Source: JALHST01 sp038316335
Lineage (GTDB): Bacteria > Bacteroidota > Bacteroidia > Flavobacteriales > Flavobacteriaceae
Length of the DNA stretch: 24,202 nt
NCBI GenBank assembly: GCA_038316335.1
Contig: JBBQAM010000057.1
Location: 1 to 24,202, forward strand
Direction of reading: 5' to 3'
This document shows positions 17,260-23,703 of this stretch, in pieces; position 1 is the stretch's first letter, and every line of letters begins with the position of its first letter. Both the position numbers and the translations under genes were made by a program. The notes beneath the pieces are model-generated. The model was not told the origin of the DNA. It saw only the letters and a list, made by a program, of their open reading frames with translations, and searched no databases.

Positions 17260-17332
17260 AGCGGGAGACCGGGTTCGAACCGGCGACATTCAGCTTGGAA
17301 GGCTGACGCTCTACCAACTGAGCTACTCCCGC
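17260..17332 (-). tRNA. tRNA-Gly (anticodon TCC)
   Basis: Acceptor GCGGGAG pairs with CTCCCGC; the D-arm is GCTC/GAGC; anticodon stem TCAGC/GCTGA encloses loop CTTCCAA (anticodon TCC); the T-loop is TTCGAAC. The discriminator is T and CCA is not encoded. It lies between tRNA-Tyr and tRNA-Thr in the same cluster. Confidence 0.96.
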
Positions 17333-17512
17333 AATTTTAATTACCAATATTTCAACTATTTAAAGATTCTTCACACGTGGCCAAAATCTTTATAAGTATA
17401 CCGACATTCTTTAACATATGCCTTTCCAATAGCACGCCACTCGCATCCTCTCACCCATTTTTCACTAGGTCCTTAGACCTAATTATCAAAGGGAACCTGA
17501 GTTCCTCACTTA

Positions 17513-17597
<85 letters not shown>

Positions 17598-17635
17598 TCA
17601 ACCTGTACTTTTAAGAACTTTTATCTTTTAATAGT

Positions 17636-17652
17636 GCCGATAGAGGGTCTCG
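17636..17652 (-). repeat. 17-nt remnant copy of the tRNA-Thr(UGU) 3' end
   Basis: The 17 bases GCCGATAGAGGGTCTCG (plus strand) match the 3' end of the neighbouring tRNA-Thr (17739-17755) at 16 positions, covering the 3' acceptor strand and T-arm, in the same orientation 103 bp away. The rest of the tRNA is absent. A partial tRNA 3'-end direct repeat resembles an old attachment-site scar, but a local duplication is equally possible. Confidence 0.6.
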
Positions 17653-17737
17653 TTTCAACTGCGTTCAGAACCAATAATATCCGTCACCATTTTATGAATC
17701 CAAATCCCTGGAAAAATTTTATTTTTCCAAAAAAATG

Positions 17738-17811
17738 AGCCGATAGAGGGACTCGAACCCACGACCTGCTGATTACAAATCAGCTGCTCTAGCCAACTGA
17801 GCTACATCGGC
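17738..17811 (-). tRNA. tRNA-Thr (anticodon TGT)
   Basis: Acceptor GCCGATG pairs with TATCGGC (one G-T pair); the D-arm is GCTC/GAGC with an 8-9 nt loop; anticodon stem GCTGA/TCAGC encloses loop TTTGTAA (anticodon TGT); the T-loop is TTCGAGT. The discriminator is T and CCA is not encoded. It is the first gene of the tRNA/tuf transcript. Confidence 0.95.
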
Positions 17812-17832
17812 CTTTCACTCTTTTTTATGCAT

Positions 17833-17859
17833 AAAAAAGTCCGCTATTTCTAACGGACT
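17833..17859 (-). terminator. Intrinsic terminator of hpf
   Basis: On the minus strand the stem AGTCCGTTA pairs with TAGCGGACT (9 bp, one G-T) around a GAAA tetraloop and is followed by six T. It lies 52 bases after the hpf stop codon and directly abuts the -7 box of the tRNA operon promoter. Confidence 0.88.
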
Positions 17860-17860
17860 G

Positions 17861-17890
17861 CAAATGTAGATATTTATTTGTTTATTCAAA
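17861..17890 (-). promoter_or_regulatory. Promoter of the tRNA-tuf operon (Bacteroidota type)
   Basis: On the minus strand TTTG (17890-17887), an 18-base spacer, then TACATTTG (17868-17861) matches the Bacteroidota -33/-7 consensus in both boxes. The predicted start falls a few bases downstream, inside the 5' arm of the hpf terminator, about 45 bases before tRNA-Thr. It is the best-matching promoter in the window. Confidence 0.75.
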
Positions 17891-17911
17891 ACAAAATTTA
17901 GAAAATTTTAA

Positions 17912-18214
17912 TCAAGCTTGGACTCTCATTTTTTCTTTGCACTTTTTAAGTTTTCTTTCCAATGAACTACATGCAGAGTCGACTGCTTCCTCAAATGATT
18001 TACATTGTTTTTTTACCACCAATTTATCTTTCGGTACGTTTAATTTAATCTCTACGATTTTATTTTCCTTCGCACTCGTATTTTCAACTTTTAGATATAC
18101 ATCAGAACTGATTACCCTATCATAGAATAAATCTAATTTATCCAATCGGTTTTGTATGAAATTTATAAGTTTTCCGTCCGCATTGAAATTCACTGACTGT
18201 GCATGTACTTTCAT
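17912..18214 (-). CDS. hpf: Ribosome hibernation-promoting factor, HPF/YfiA family (short form)
   Basis: This 100-residue protein has the beta-alpha-beta-beta-beta-alpha sequence of the HPF/YfiA family: MKVHAQSVNFNADGKLINFI, then DRVISSDVYLKVENTS, then KIVEIKLNVPKDKLVVKKQC and a basic C-terminal helix (SLERKLKKCKEKMRVQA). The family binds the 30S decoding centre and silences ribosomes in slow growth. It lacks the C-terminal dimerisation domain of long HPF, so it is the short type. It starts 47 bases after the xerC stop codon, probably co-transcribed with it, and ends at a strong terminator. Confidence 0.92.
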   Translation of the reverse strand: MKVHAQSVNFNADGKLINFIQNRLDKLDLFYDRVISSDVYLKVENTSAKENKIVEIKLNVPKDKLVVKKQCKSFEEAVDSACSSLERKLKKCKEKMRVQA

Positions 18215-18261
18215 AAGGTATTGAATTTAAGGATTAAACGTTATAAATGTAAGAACGTAGT

Positions 18262-19152
18262 TTATTCTTTGCTTCTCGGATGCGCCAATGCATGTACTTT
18301 CTTAAGTTCGGAAATACTGTTGTGCGTATATACCTGGGTCGATGCCAAACTTGAGTGCCCCAGTAATTCCTTGACTGAATTCAAATCGGCCCCTTTGTTC
18401 AGCAAATGTGTTGCAAAGGTATGCCTAAGAATATGTGGACTCTTTTTAACCTTTGAAGACACCTTACTAAAATACCCATTTATTATTCTATATACAAGTG
18501 TTTCATATATTTTGTTGCCGTGTTTCAACAAGAATACGAACTCCTTGTCGATGATTGTTTCCAGCGACTTTCTTTGGTCAAAATATATAAAAAGGATTTT
18601 CTTGGTGGAGGGCAAGAGCGGTAATATGCGTTCTTTATTTCTCTTTCCAAGAACTTTTAAGGTGTTCCCGCTAAGGTTTACATCTTTCATTTTAAGATTG
18701 ATGAGTTCGGCCCGGCGTATTCCTGTGGTATATAAAAGCTCGATAATAAGTTTGTCGCGACACCCTTCAAAATCGTCATCAAAAGGTATTTGGTCAAGTA
18801 CATTGACCATTTCCGTTTCCGAAAAAGGAATTTCCAATTTTTTCGAAGTCTTCAAGGCCGTATGTCTTGCCATGGGGTTCACCTCGATACTATCAATACG
18901 TTGGAGGTATTTATAATAAGCCTTGAGGGAAGCTGCCTTGCGATTTATGGTCCGATTCGAAATACCGTCATTGACCAAGATGACGATCCAGCTTCGTACC
19001 AAACTATAATCGACACCATCAATATCATTTAACGCGTACCGTTGCGAACAGAACTTTCCGAAAGCCCGAATATCATTGATATAGGCCTGTAAAGTATGGT
19101 CGGAATAGTTTTTTTCCAACGACAGGTAATCGTGAAAAGCGTTTAGCTCCAT
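18262..19152 (-). CDS. xerC: Tyrosine recombinase, XerC/XerD family
   Basis: This is a site-specific recombinase expected to resolve chromosome dimers at dif with a Xer partner. The 296-residue length is typical. The N-terminal SAM-like core-binding domain (residues 1-90) includes YSDHTLQAYINDIRAF. The catalytic set is complete: R146 (TGIRRAEL), K170, H240 and R243 (HILRH), H266 (LLGHSS) and nucleophile Y275 (QVYTH). It sits between rpsU and hpf, a housekeeping context rather than a mobile-element one. The start MELNAFHDYLSLEKNYS aligns well with Xer N-termini. XerC versus XerD cannot be settled by eye; the symbol is the more likely choice. Confidence 0.9.
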   Translation of the reverse strand: MELNAFHDYLSLEKNYSDHTLQAYINDIRAFGKFCSQRYALNDIDGVDYSLVRSWIVILVNDGISNRTINRKAASLKAYYKYLQRIDSIEVNPMARHTALKTSKKLEIPFSETEMVNVLDQIPFDDDFEGCRDKLIIELLYTTGIRRAELINLKMKDVNLSGNTLKVLGKRNKERILPLLPSTKKILFIYFDQRKSLETIIDKEFVFLLKHGNKIYETLVYRIINGYFSKVSSKVKKSPHILRHTFATHLLNKGADLNSVKELLGHSSLASTQVYTHNSISELKKVHALAHPRSKE

Positions 19153-19156
19153 ATAT

Positions 19157-19164
19157 CAAAGTTA
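19157..19164 (-). promoter_or_regulatory. Candidate -7 box for xerC
   Basis: On the minus strand TAACTTTG matches TAnnTTTG and ends only 4 bases before the xerC ATG, so the transcript would have almost no leader. There is no clear TTG at -33. Confidence 0.4.
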
Positions 19165-19193
19165 CTAAAGTTAAGTACGCTAATACAGGAAAT

Positions 19194-19220
19194 AAAAAAA
19201 TCCCATCATATGATGGGATT
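19194..19220 (-). terminator. Intrinsic terminator after rpsU
   Basis: The 22-bp palindrome AATCCCATCATATGATGGGATT is followed on the minus strand by a run of seven T (nine including the last two bases of the palindrome). It starts 29 bases after the rpsU stop codon and separates rpsU from xerC. Confidence 0.9.
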
Positions 19221-19249
19221 CATTCTAGAATTTCTGATCAAGGGAATAA

Positions 19250-19444
19250 CTAGATTTCTTCCTTGTCCCTTAAGCCTTGAATATATTCCGCTTTTTGAAT
19301 CTGTGCTCTTCGTTCCACAGAAGGTTTCGTAAACTGCTGTCGCTTTCGCAACTGCCGCATTGTACCTGTTTTATCGAACTTTCGCTTAAAGCGCTTTAAA
19401 GCTCGGTCTATGTTTTCTCCTTCTTTGATAGGTATTATTAACAT
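19250..19444 (-). CDS. rpsU: 30S ribosomal protein S21 (bS21)
   Basis: bS21 is a small basic protein near the 3' end of 16S rRNA. The 64-residue sequence MLIIPIKEGENIDRALKRFK with the KRKFDKTGTMRQLRKRQQFTKP block is typical. In Bacteroidota bS21 helps sequester the anti-Shine-Dalgarno sequence, and its own messenger is an exception in having a strong Shine-Dalgarno. That is seen here: AGAAAGGAGGT ends 8 bases before the ATG. It is a monocistronic unit with its own promoter (19480-19513) and terminator (19194-19220), consistent with autogenous control. Confidence 0.97.
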   Translation of the reverse strand: MLIIPIKEGENIDRALKRFKRKFDKTGTMRQLRKRQQFTKPSVERRAQIQKAEYIQGLRDKEEI

Positions 19445-19452
19445 GGGCTACA

Positions 19453-19463
19453 ACCTCCTTTCT
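19453..19463 (-). promoter_or_regulatory. Extended Shine-Dalgarno sequence of rpsU
   Basis: AGAAAGGAGGT on the minus strand could pair over 11 contiguous bases with the usual Bacteroidota 16S 3' tail (known sequence, not in this window). The spacing to the ATG is 8 bases. No comparable site is seen in front of rpoB, rpoC, tuf, rplK or prfC. Confidence 0.93.
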
Positions 19464-19479
19464 TTTATGATTAGGGCTG

Positions 19480-19513
19480 CAAATATAATTGTAATAAATG
19501 AAAAGCCCGCCAA
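19480..19513 (-). promoter_or_regulatory. Promoter of rpsU
   Basis: TATATTTG (19487-19480) is a perfect -7 box. A TTG (19513-19511) lies 23 bases upstream, at the long end of the accepted spacing, next to the stop codon of the acyl-CoA dehydrogenase. The predicted leader is about 30 bases and would carry the whole Shine-Dalgarno. Confidence 0.6.
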
Positions 19514-20677
19514 TTATTTTAAAATATTTTTCGCAATTACAACTTTTTGAATTTCAGTGGTTCCTTCACCGATAGTACATAACTTAGCATCTCGATAAAA
19601 TTTCTCTACAGGAAAATCTTTGGTATACCCATACCCGCCATGGATCTGAACTGCCTCATTCGCGGCCTTAACACAAACTTCGGACGCATACATCTTGGCC
19701 ATAGCACTCAATTTGGTGACCGGACGACCTTCGTTCTTAAGAAAAGCGGCCTTATGTAATAACAGCTCAGCAGCTTCTATTTCGGTGGCCATATCGGCCA
19801 ATTTAAAGGAAATACCTTGAAATTGACTTATCGGTTTTCCAAATTGAATTCTTTCCTTCGAATAGTTTAGGGCAGCTTCGAAGGCGCCTTTCGCGATGCC
19901 TAGGGATAGTGCCCCTATCGAAATTCTCCCGCCATCTAAAATCTTCATCGATTGAATGAAACCATCCCCCACTTTTCCAAGACGATTCGAATCCGGAATT
20001 TTGCAATTATCAAATATCAATTCTGCTGTTTCACTGGCTCGCATGCCCAGTTTATTTTCTTTCTTTCCACTGGTAAAGCCAGGGGTGCCGCGCTCTACCA
20101 CAAATGCAGTCATACCATGACTATCCCCTTTTTTTCCAGTACGGGCAATAACTACAGCGATATCCCCACTTATACCATGGGTAATAAAGTTCTTTGCACC
20201 ATTTAAAACCCATTGGTCCTTTTCCTTTATGGCTGTGGTGTTCATACCACCTGCATCCGACCCCGTGTTATGCTCGGTGAGACCCCAGGCACCTATCCAT
20301 TCGGCCGTTGCCAATTTGGGAATCCAGCGTTGTTTTTGTTCTTCGCTGCCAAAGGTGAGGATGTGGTTGGTGCACAATGAATTGTGAGCAGCGACTGAAA
20401 GCCCGATCGAAGGGTCTACTTTTGATATTTCAACTAGCATGGCCACATACTCGTGATAACCCAATCCCGATCCACCTAAAGTCTCAGGAACCAAGACTCC
20501 CATAAAACCCATTTCTCCCGCTTTCTTAAAAAGCTGAAGGGGGAATGTCTGGGATTCGTCCCACTCCATGATGTATGGCCGAATGTGCTGCTCGGAGAAT
20601 TCTTTTGCAGAGGCAGCGACCATTTGCTGGGTTTCTGAATAATCAAAACCTAAATTCGTCATTGTTTCGGTAACCAT
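19514..20677 (-). CDS. Acyl-CoA dehydrogenase (short-/branched-chain type)
   Basis: This FAD-dependent enzyme introduces a 2,3 double bond into acyl-CoA thioesters and passes electrons to electron-transfer flavoprotein. The 387-residue protein has the N-terminal helical domain, the middle beta domain with WGLTEHNTGSDAGGM (FAD-binding), the RIQFGKPISQFQ signature and the C-terminal GGYGYTKDFPVEKFYRDAK segment. The likely catalytic base is E371 in GEGTTEIQK, the position used by short- and medium-chain enzymes. Substrate length or branching cannot be read from sequence alone. It has its own candidate -7 box and lies 12 bases after the helix-hairpin-helix gene. Confidence 0.95.
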   Translation of the reverse strand: MVTETMTNLGFDYSETQQMVAASAKEFSEQHIRPYIMEWDESQTFPLQLFKKAGEMGFMGVLVPETLGGSGLGYHEYVAMLVEISKVDPSIGLSVAAHNSLCTNHILTFGSEEQKQRWIPKLATAEWIGAWGLTEHNTGSDAGGMNTTAIKEKDQWVLNGAKNFITHGISGDIAVVIARTGKKGDSHGMTAFVVERGTPGFTSGKKENKLGMRASETAELIFDNCKIPDSNRLGKVGDGFIQSMKILDGGRISIGALSLGIAKGAFEAALNYSKERIQFGKPISQFQGISFKLADMATEIEAAELLLHKAAFLKNEGRPVTKLSAMAKMYASEVCVKAANEAVQIHGGYGYTKDFPVEKFYRDAKLCTIGEGTTEIQKVVIAKNILK

Positions 20678-20689
20678 TCAAAGCAATTT

Positions 20690-21592
20690 TTAAAGGCTCA
20701 AATATAGCCTAATTCTATGAATTTTTTCTGCAGGGAAATCTTCAATTTTCTTTAATTCGTCGAACGAACCGATAGATCCGTTTACGTTCCTATAATTTAC
20801 GATCCGTTGCGCTACGGTTTTCTGAATATAAACCAGTTGCGCGATTTCTTGGGCCGAGGCCTTGTTGATATTGATCTTGACGATTTTAGGCCTTTCCAGT
20901 ACCCTAAACCTTTCAAGGGCACGATCAACTACTTCAGGTTCGAGACCATAAACGTCGTACAATTGGTCATCGACCAGAAATCCTCCCAATCGATCCCTAA
21001 ATTTAATGATGCGTTCCGAAAGGGTATTGCCAATACCGATGACCGTTTTTAGGTCATCGGCGCCGACGCTATTCAGGTCTTTAACATTTATGACCGACCC
21101 CGCTGTCGATCTTATAACGTTTTGTAATGCTGGTCCATATTTGTTTGATTGTACAATCGGTCTCCGGTCTTTAGTCCATTCCGGAAATTTGAAATAAGGT
21201 GCTATTCGTCTTAACAACGAGTCTGGGATATGCGTGACTTTCTGAAATTCTTCTGCCGAATTGACGTATAGACCCTTTGCCCGAAAGGCGAACAGGCTAT
21301 CGATTTCGGGGAGTGACATTCCTAGGGTATACCCTTTGTAATCGGAGATAAAATTTGGGTTAAAAGGGTAAATTACGACCGAATCCTTATGGAGCGCTTT
21401 CTGTTTCAAAGCATCAATTTCGGTTTGACCTTCCTTATCGATTGCAATGATCTGGGTTCCTAGGCTCACATAAAACGACCTATAGAGATAATAACCGATT
21501 TGCAATAATGCAATGCTAAGGAGCAAAAAGTAAATCCCGCTGCGTTCTTGCTTGGTAAAAGTAAAGGGCTTTATTTTTTTATGGGCATCCAA
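20690..21592 (-). CDS. Membrane-anchored helix-hairpin-helix (ComEA-like) protein
   Basis: This 300-residue protein starts with a basic tail and one membrane span at about residues 19-40 (GIYFLLLSIALLQIGYYLYR). Three ComEA-like helix-hairpin-helix units follow at about 76-134, 171-233 and 239-300. The third is the clearest (KININKASAQEIAQLVYIQK, YRNVNGSIGSFDELKKI). ComEA binds incoming double-stranded DNA during natural transformation; whether this three-unit anchored form does so is unproven. The only practical start is TTG at 21592, as a stop codon lies 7 codons upstream and no ATG precedes the membrane span. It begins 4 bases after the small NSS-partner gene. Confidence 0.85.
   Translation of the reverse strand: MDAHKKIKPFTFTKQERSGIYFLLLSIALLQIGYYLYRSFYVSLGTQIIAIDKEGQTEIDALKQKALHKDSVVIYPFNPNFISDYKGYTLGMSLPEIDSLFAFRAKGLYVNSAEEFQKVTHIPDSLLRRIAPYFKFPEWTKDRRPIVQSNKYGPALQNVIRSTAGSVINVKDLNSVGADDLKTVIGIGNTLSERIIKFRDRLGGFLVDDQLYDVYGLEPEVVDRALERFRVLERPKIVKININKASAQEIAQLVYIQKTVAQRIVNYRNVNGSIGSFDELKKIEDFPAEKIHRIRLYLSL
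20699..20706 (-). promoter_or_regulatory. Candidate -7 box for the acyl-CoA dehydrogenase gene
   Basis: TATATTTG on the minus strand lies within the last codons of the helix-hairpin-helix gene, 21 bases before the dehydrogenase ATG. There is no TTG at -33. Confidence 0.4.
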
Positions 21593-21596
21593 TGAC

Positions 21597-21752
21597 TCAA
21601 TTCCCTTGCCTTATCGTTTCATCATCATTATCGGTATACGAATCAGGTTCTTGTTTGGGCGGCGTTGTAAGTACTCTGTAAAAAAAGTACACGGCGAAGC
21701 CTATAACCGTCCCCTGCGCTAAAATCATCATAAGCAATGCTAAAGTATTCAT
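21597..21752 (-). CDS. Small one-span membrane protein, probable accessory subunit of the NSS transporter (MetS-like)
   Basis: This 51-residue protein reads MNTLALLMMILAQGTVIGFA followed by VYFFYRVLTTPPKQEPDSYT and an acidic tail (DNDDETIRQGN). It has one hydrophobic span at about residues 3-25 and a soluble C-terminus. Its ATG overlaps the TGA of the NSS transporter as ATGA, which implies translational coupling. In Actinobacteria a comparable tiny protein, MetS, partners the NSS transporter MetP for methionine and alanine uptake. The similarity here is in size, topology and position, so the partner role is inference. Confidence 0.8.
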   Translation of the reverse strand: MNTLALLMMILAQGTVIGFAVYFFYRVLTTPPKQEPDSYTDNDDETIRQGN

Positions 21753-23563
21753 ATGGTTGCCCTCCCTTCTTTTTTACGTTTCTTAAAGGCTATATAAACC
21801 AACGTGCAAATGAATGCGAACGTTGCCAATAGCAGTCCTCGTCCTATATTCTTATAAAATACCTTATTCGTAAACTCACCCGTTGCTATTGGGTCGCCTG
21901 GTTTAACGACATCTCCAATGACAACTTTGGTTTTTTGACCTTCGGTAAAATGATATTCCTTATAATCAATAAATTTTTCTTGATATGATTCCTCGGTTTC
22001 CTTATTGAAGCGCTTCCGGGTGTTCGTAAAGGAGAGCTTTACGTTTTTATCATCGACTTCCTCAACCTTACCGCTTACAGTCGCATCAGGCGTAAAGTTT
22101 TCGGCATAATAAACTTCGGCGAAGGCCGTATTATTGTAGGTATCCTTATGCCTTATATTATCGATTATACTGGGAATACTCGCAAAAAACACCCAGCCCA
22201 GTAGCACAGGGGTTATAAACTTGATAACGAATTTATAGAACCTCGGAATCTTAATGTCAGCTCCCCGATTAATTTCAGCCCAACCTTTATCCATCCCGAA
22301 TATCCAAGCAAATAGGATAATTTCAAAGAATGCAAAAATGACCAAACTTACGGTACCTGCCCAGTAATCATAGTCATCAAAGACGCCTTCCTGATAAAAG
22401 AAAACCGTTGGTAATCCTATCAAAAGGGCAAGTGCACCGAACGACCAAGCTCCTTTCGTACGGTTCCAGCCAAACTCGTCGGTCATAAAACCCATCCAAG
22501 GAGTACCCATGGCCAATGAACTGGTGATCCCGGCAAAAAATAGGAGCCCGAACCACATGACCCCTGCAACACCTGCCAGAATTGGACCCCATTGTTGAAA
22601 CAGATAGGGCATGGTCTGAAAGGCCATTCCGAAACCGGCATTGTTTAGCACCCAGTCAAGGCCCAAATAACCTGCGGCAATCGGAATCACAATGGCACTA
22701 CCGAGAACCACTTCGACGAACTCGTTCATAAATCCTGCCGATACGGCATTCAAGGCAATGTCGTCCTTACTTTTTACATAGGAGGCATAGCAGTGTATCG
22801 TTCCCATGCCCACCGATAAGGTAAAGAAGATTTGGCCAGCGGCGGCGAGCCATACCTTCGGACTCCACAAGGAATCGAATTGCGGTGTCCATAGAAAATT
22901 AAGACCTTCCCAGGCATTTGCATCCGGAAAAAGGTCTGATGCGCCGCTGGTTCCTAAGGTATACCCCCGAATTGCCAAAAAGACGCCAAATAATATCAAT
23001 AAAGGCATACCGATTTTTGCCACTTTCTCGACGCCTCCCAATCCTTTCGAAAGAATAAACGTATTAAGTGCAAGACAAAGTACATAAAATACCACCGCTT
23101 CATACGGAATACCAATCGTGCTGTGCGTTACATCAACATATGAATTGAAAAAGGCCGCAACTTCTGCTTGCGACATTCCCGTAAAAGTACCCATCAAAGA
23201 ATGAAATACATAGGAGAGTGTCCAAGATTCGATGTAGGCATAATAAGCGACGATGGCAACGTTCGTAAATATTCCGAATACACCAATGTACTTTAAGATC
23301 CTACCCTTGACCATTGAATCAAAAATATAGGGGGTGCTGTGATTGCCGAATTTTCCACCAAATCTACCCGAAGACCATTCAACAAACAACAATGGCAGAC
23401 CCATTAATAGGAAGCAAACAAGATAAGGGATTATGAAGGCGCCTCCGCCATTTTGAACCGCTTGTACCGGAAATCGTAAAAAGTTACCAAGTCCAACGGC
23501 GTTACCCGCCATTGCCAATATTAATCCGATACGGGAACCCCAAGCTTCGGTATTTTTAGCCAT
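21749..23563 (-). CDS. Neurotransmitter:sodium symporter (NSS) family transporter, LeuT-like
   Basis: This inner-membrane Na+-coupled symporter probably carries an amino acid. The N-terminus is strikingly like LeuT: RIGLILAMAGNAVGLGNFLR places N21, A22, G26, N27 and R30 at the same numbers as the LeuT sodium/substrate residues. Y108 (VAYYAYIESW) and S348/S349 (TSSLAMG) are also in place. At 604 residues it is about 90 longer than LeuT. The extra length is a polar stretch at about 471-574 before the last membrane span (LLLATFAFICTLVYIAF), predicted periplasmic. It is followed by a 51-residue membrane protein with an ATGA overlap and lies 140 bp downstream of an AGCS symporter. The substrate is not determined. 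Confidence 0.95.
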   Translation of the reverse strand: MAKNTEAWGSRIGLILAMAGNAVGLGNFLRFPVQAVQNGGGAFIIPYLVCFLLMGLPLLFVEWSSGRFGGKFGNHSTPYIFDSMVKGRILKYIGVFGIFTNVAIVAYYAYIESWTLSYVFHSLMGTFTGMSQAEVAAFFNSYVDVTHSTIGIPYEAVVFYVLCLALNTFILSKGLGGVEKVAKIGMPLLILFGVFLAIRGYTLGTSGASDLFPDANAWEGLNFLWTPQFDSLWSPKVWLAAAGQIFFTLSVGMGTIHCYASYVKSKDDIALNAVSAGFMNEFVEVVLGSAIVIPIAAGYLGLDWVLNNAGFGMAFQTMPYLFQQWGPILAGVAGVMWFGLLFFAGITSSLAMGTPWMGFMTDEFGWNRTKGAWSFGALALLIGLPTVFFYQEGVFDDYDYWAGTVSLVIFAFFEIILFAWIFGMDKGWAEINRGADIKIPRFYKFVIKFITPVLLGWVFFASIPSIIDNIRHKDTYNNTAFAEVYYAENFTPDATVSGKVEEVDDKNVKLSFTNTRKRFNKETEESYQEKFIDYKEYHFTEGQKTKVVIGDVVKPGDPIATGEFTNKVFYKNIGRGLLLATFAFICTLVYIAFKKRKKEGRATI

Positions 23564-23703
23564 TACCTATAGTTAAAGATTTTATGGGATGAAAAGTAGT
23601 AAATAAAAGAATATGCTTCCTTATTCGTGATCGAAAAGAAATTTCGTGCTCCCTATCGCCAGCACAGACCCATAAATAGCTCACATAGTCAGACAACATT
23701 CGC
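23564..23703 (-). other. Spacer between AGCS and NSS genes with a weak hairpin
   Basis: These 140 bp hold no gene. A GTGCT/AGCAC inverted repeat (23646-23650 with 23661-23665) follows the AGCS gene by about 40 bases without a proper T-run, so termination is doubtful. No TAnnTTTG box is seen before the NSS ATG. Confidence 0.3.

Noticed and set aside
17710..17728. GGAAAAA/TTTTTCC hairpin after tRNA-Thr(UGU) as a terminator
   Set aside because: The stem is almost all A-T, no T-run follows, and the tRNA cluster continues in the same direction.
18262..19152. The tyrosine recombinase near tRNAs as a phage or island integrase
   Set aside because: It has the length and N-terminus of a housekeeping Xer protein and lies in a conserved rpsU-xerC-hpf context, with no mobile-element genes nearby.
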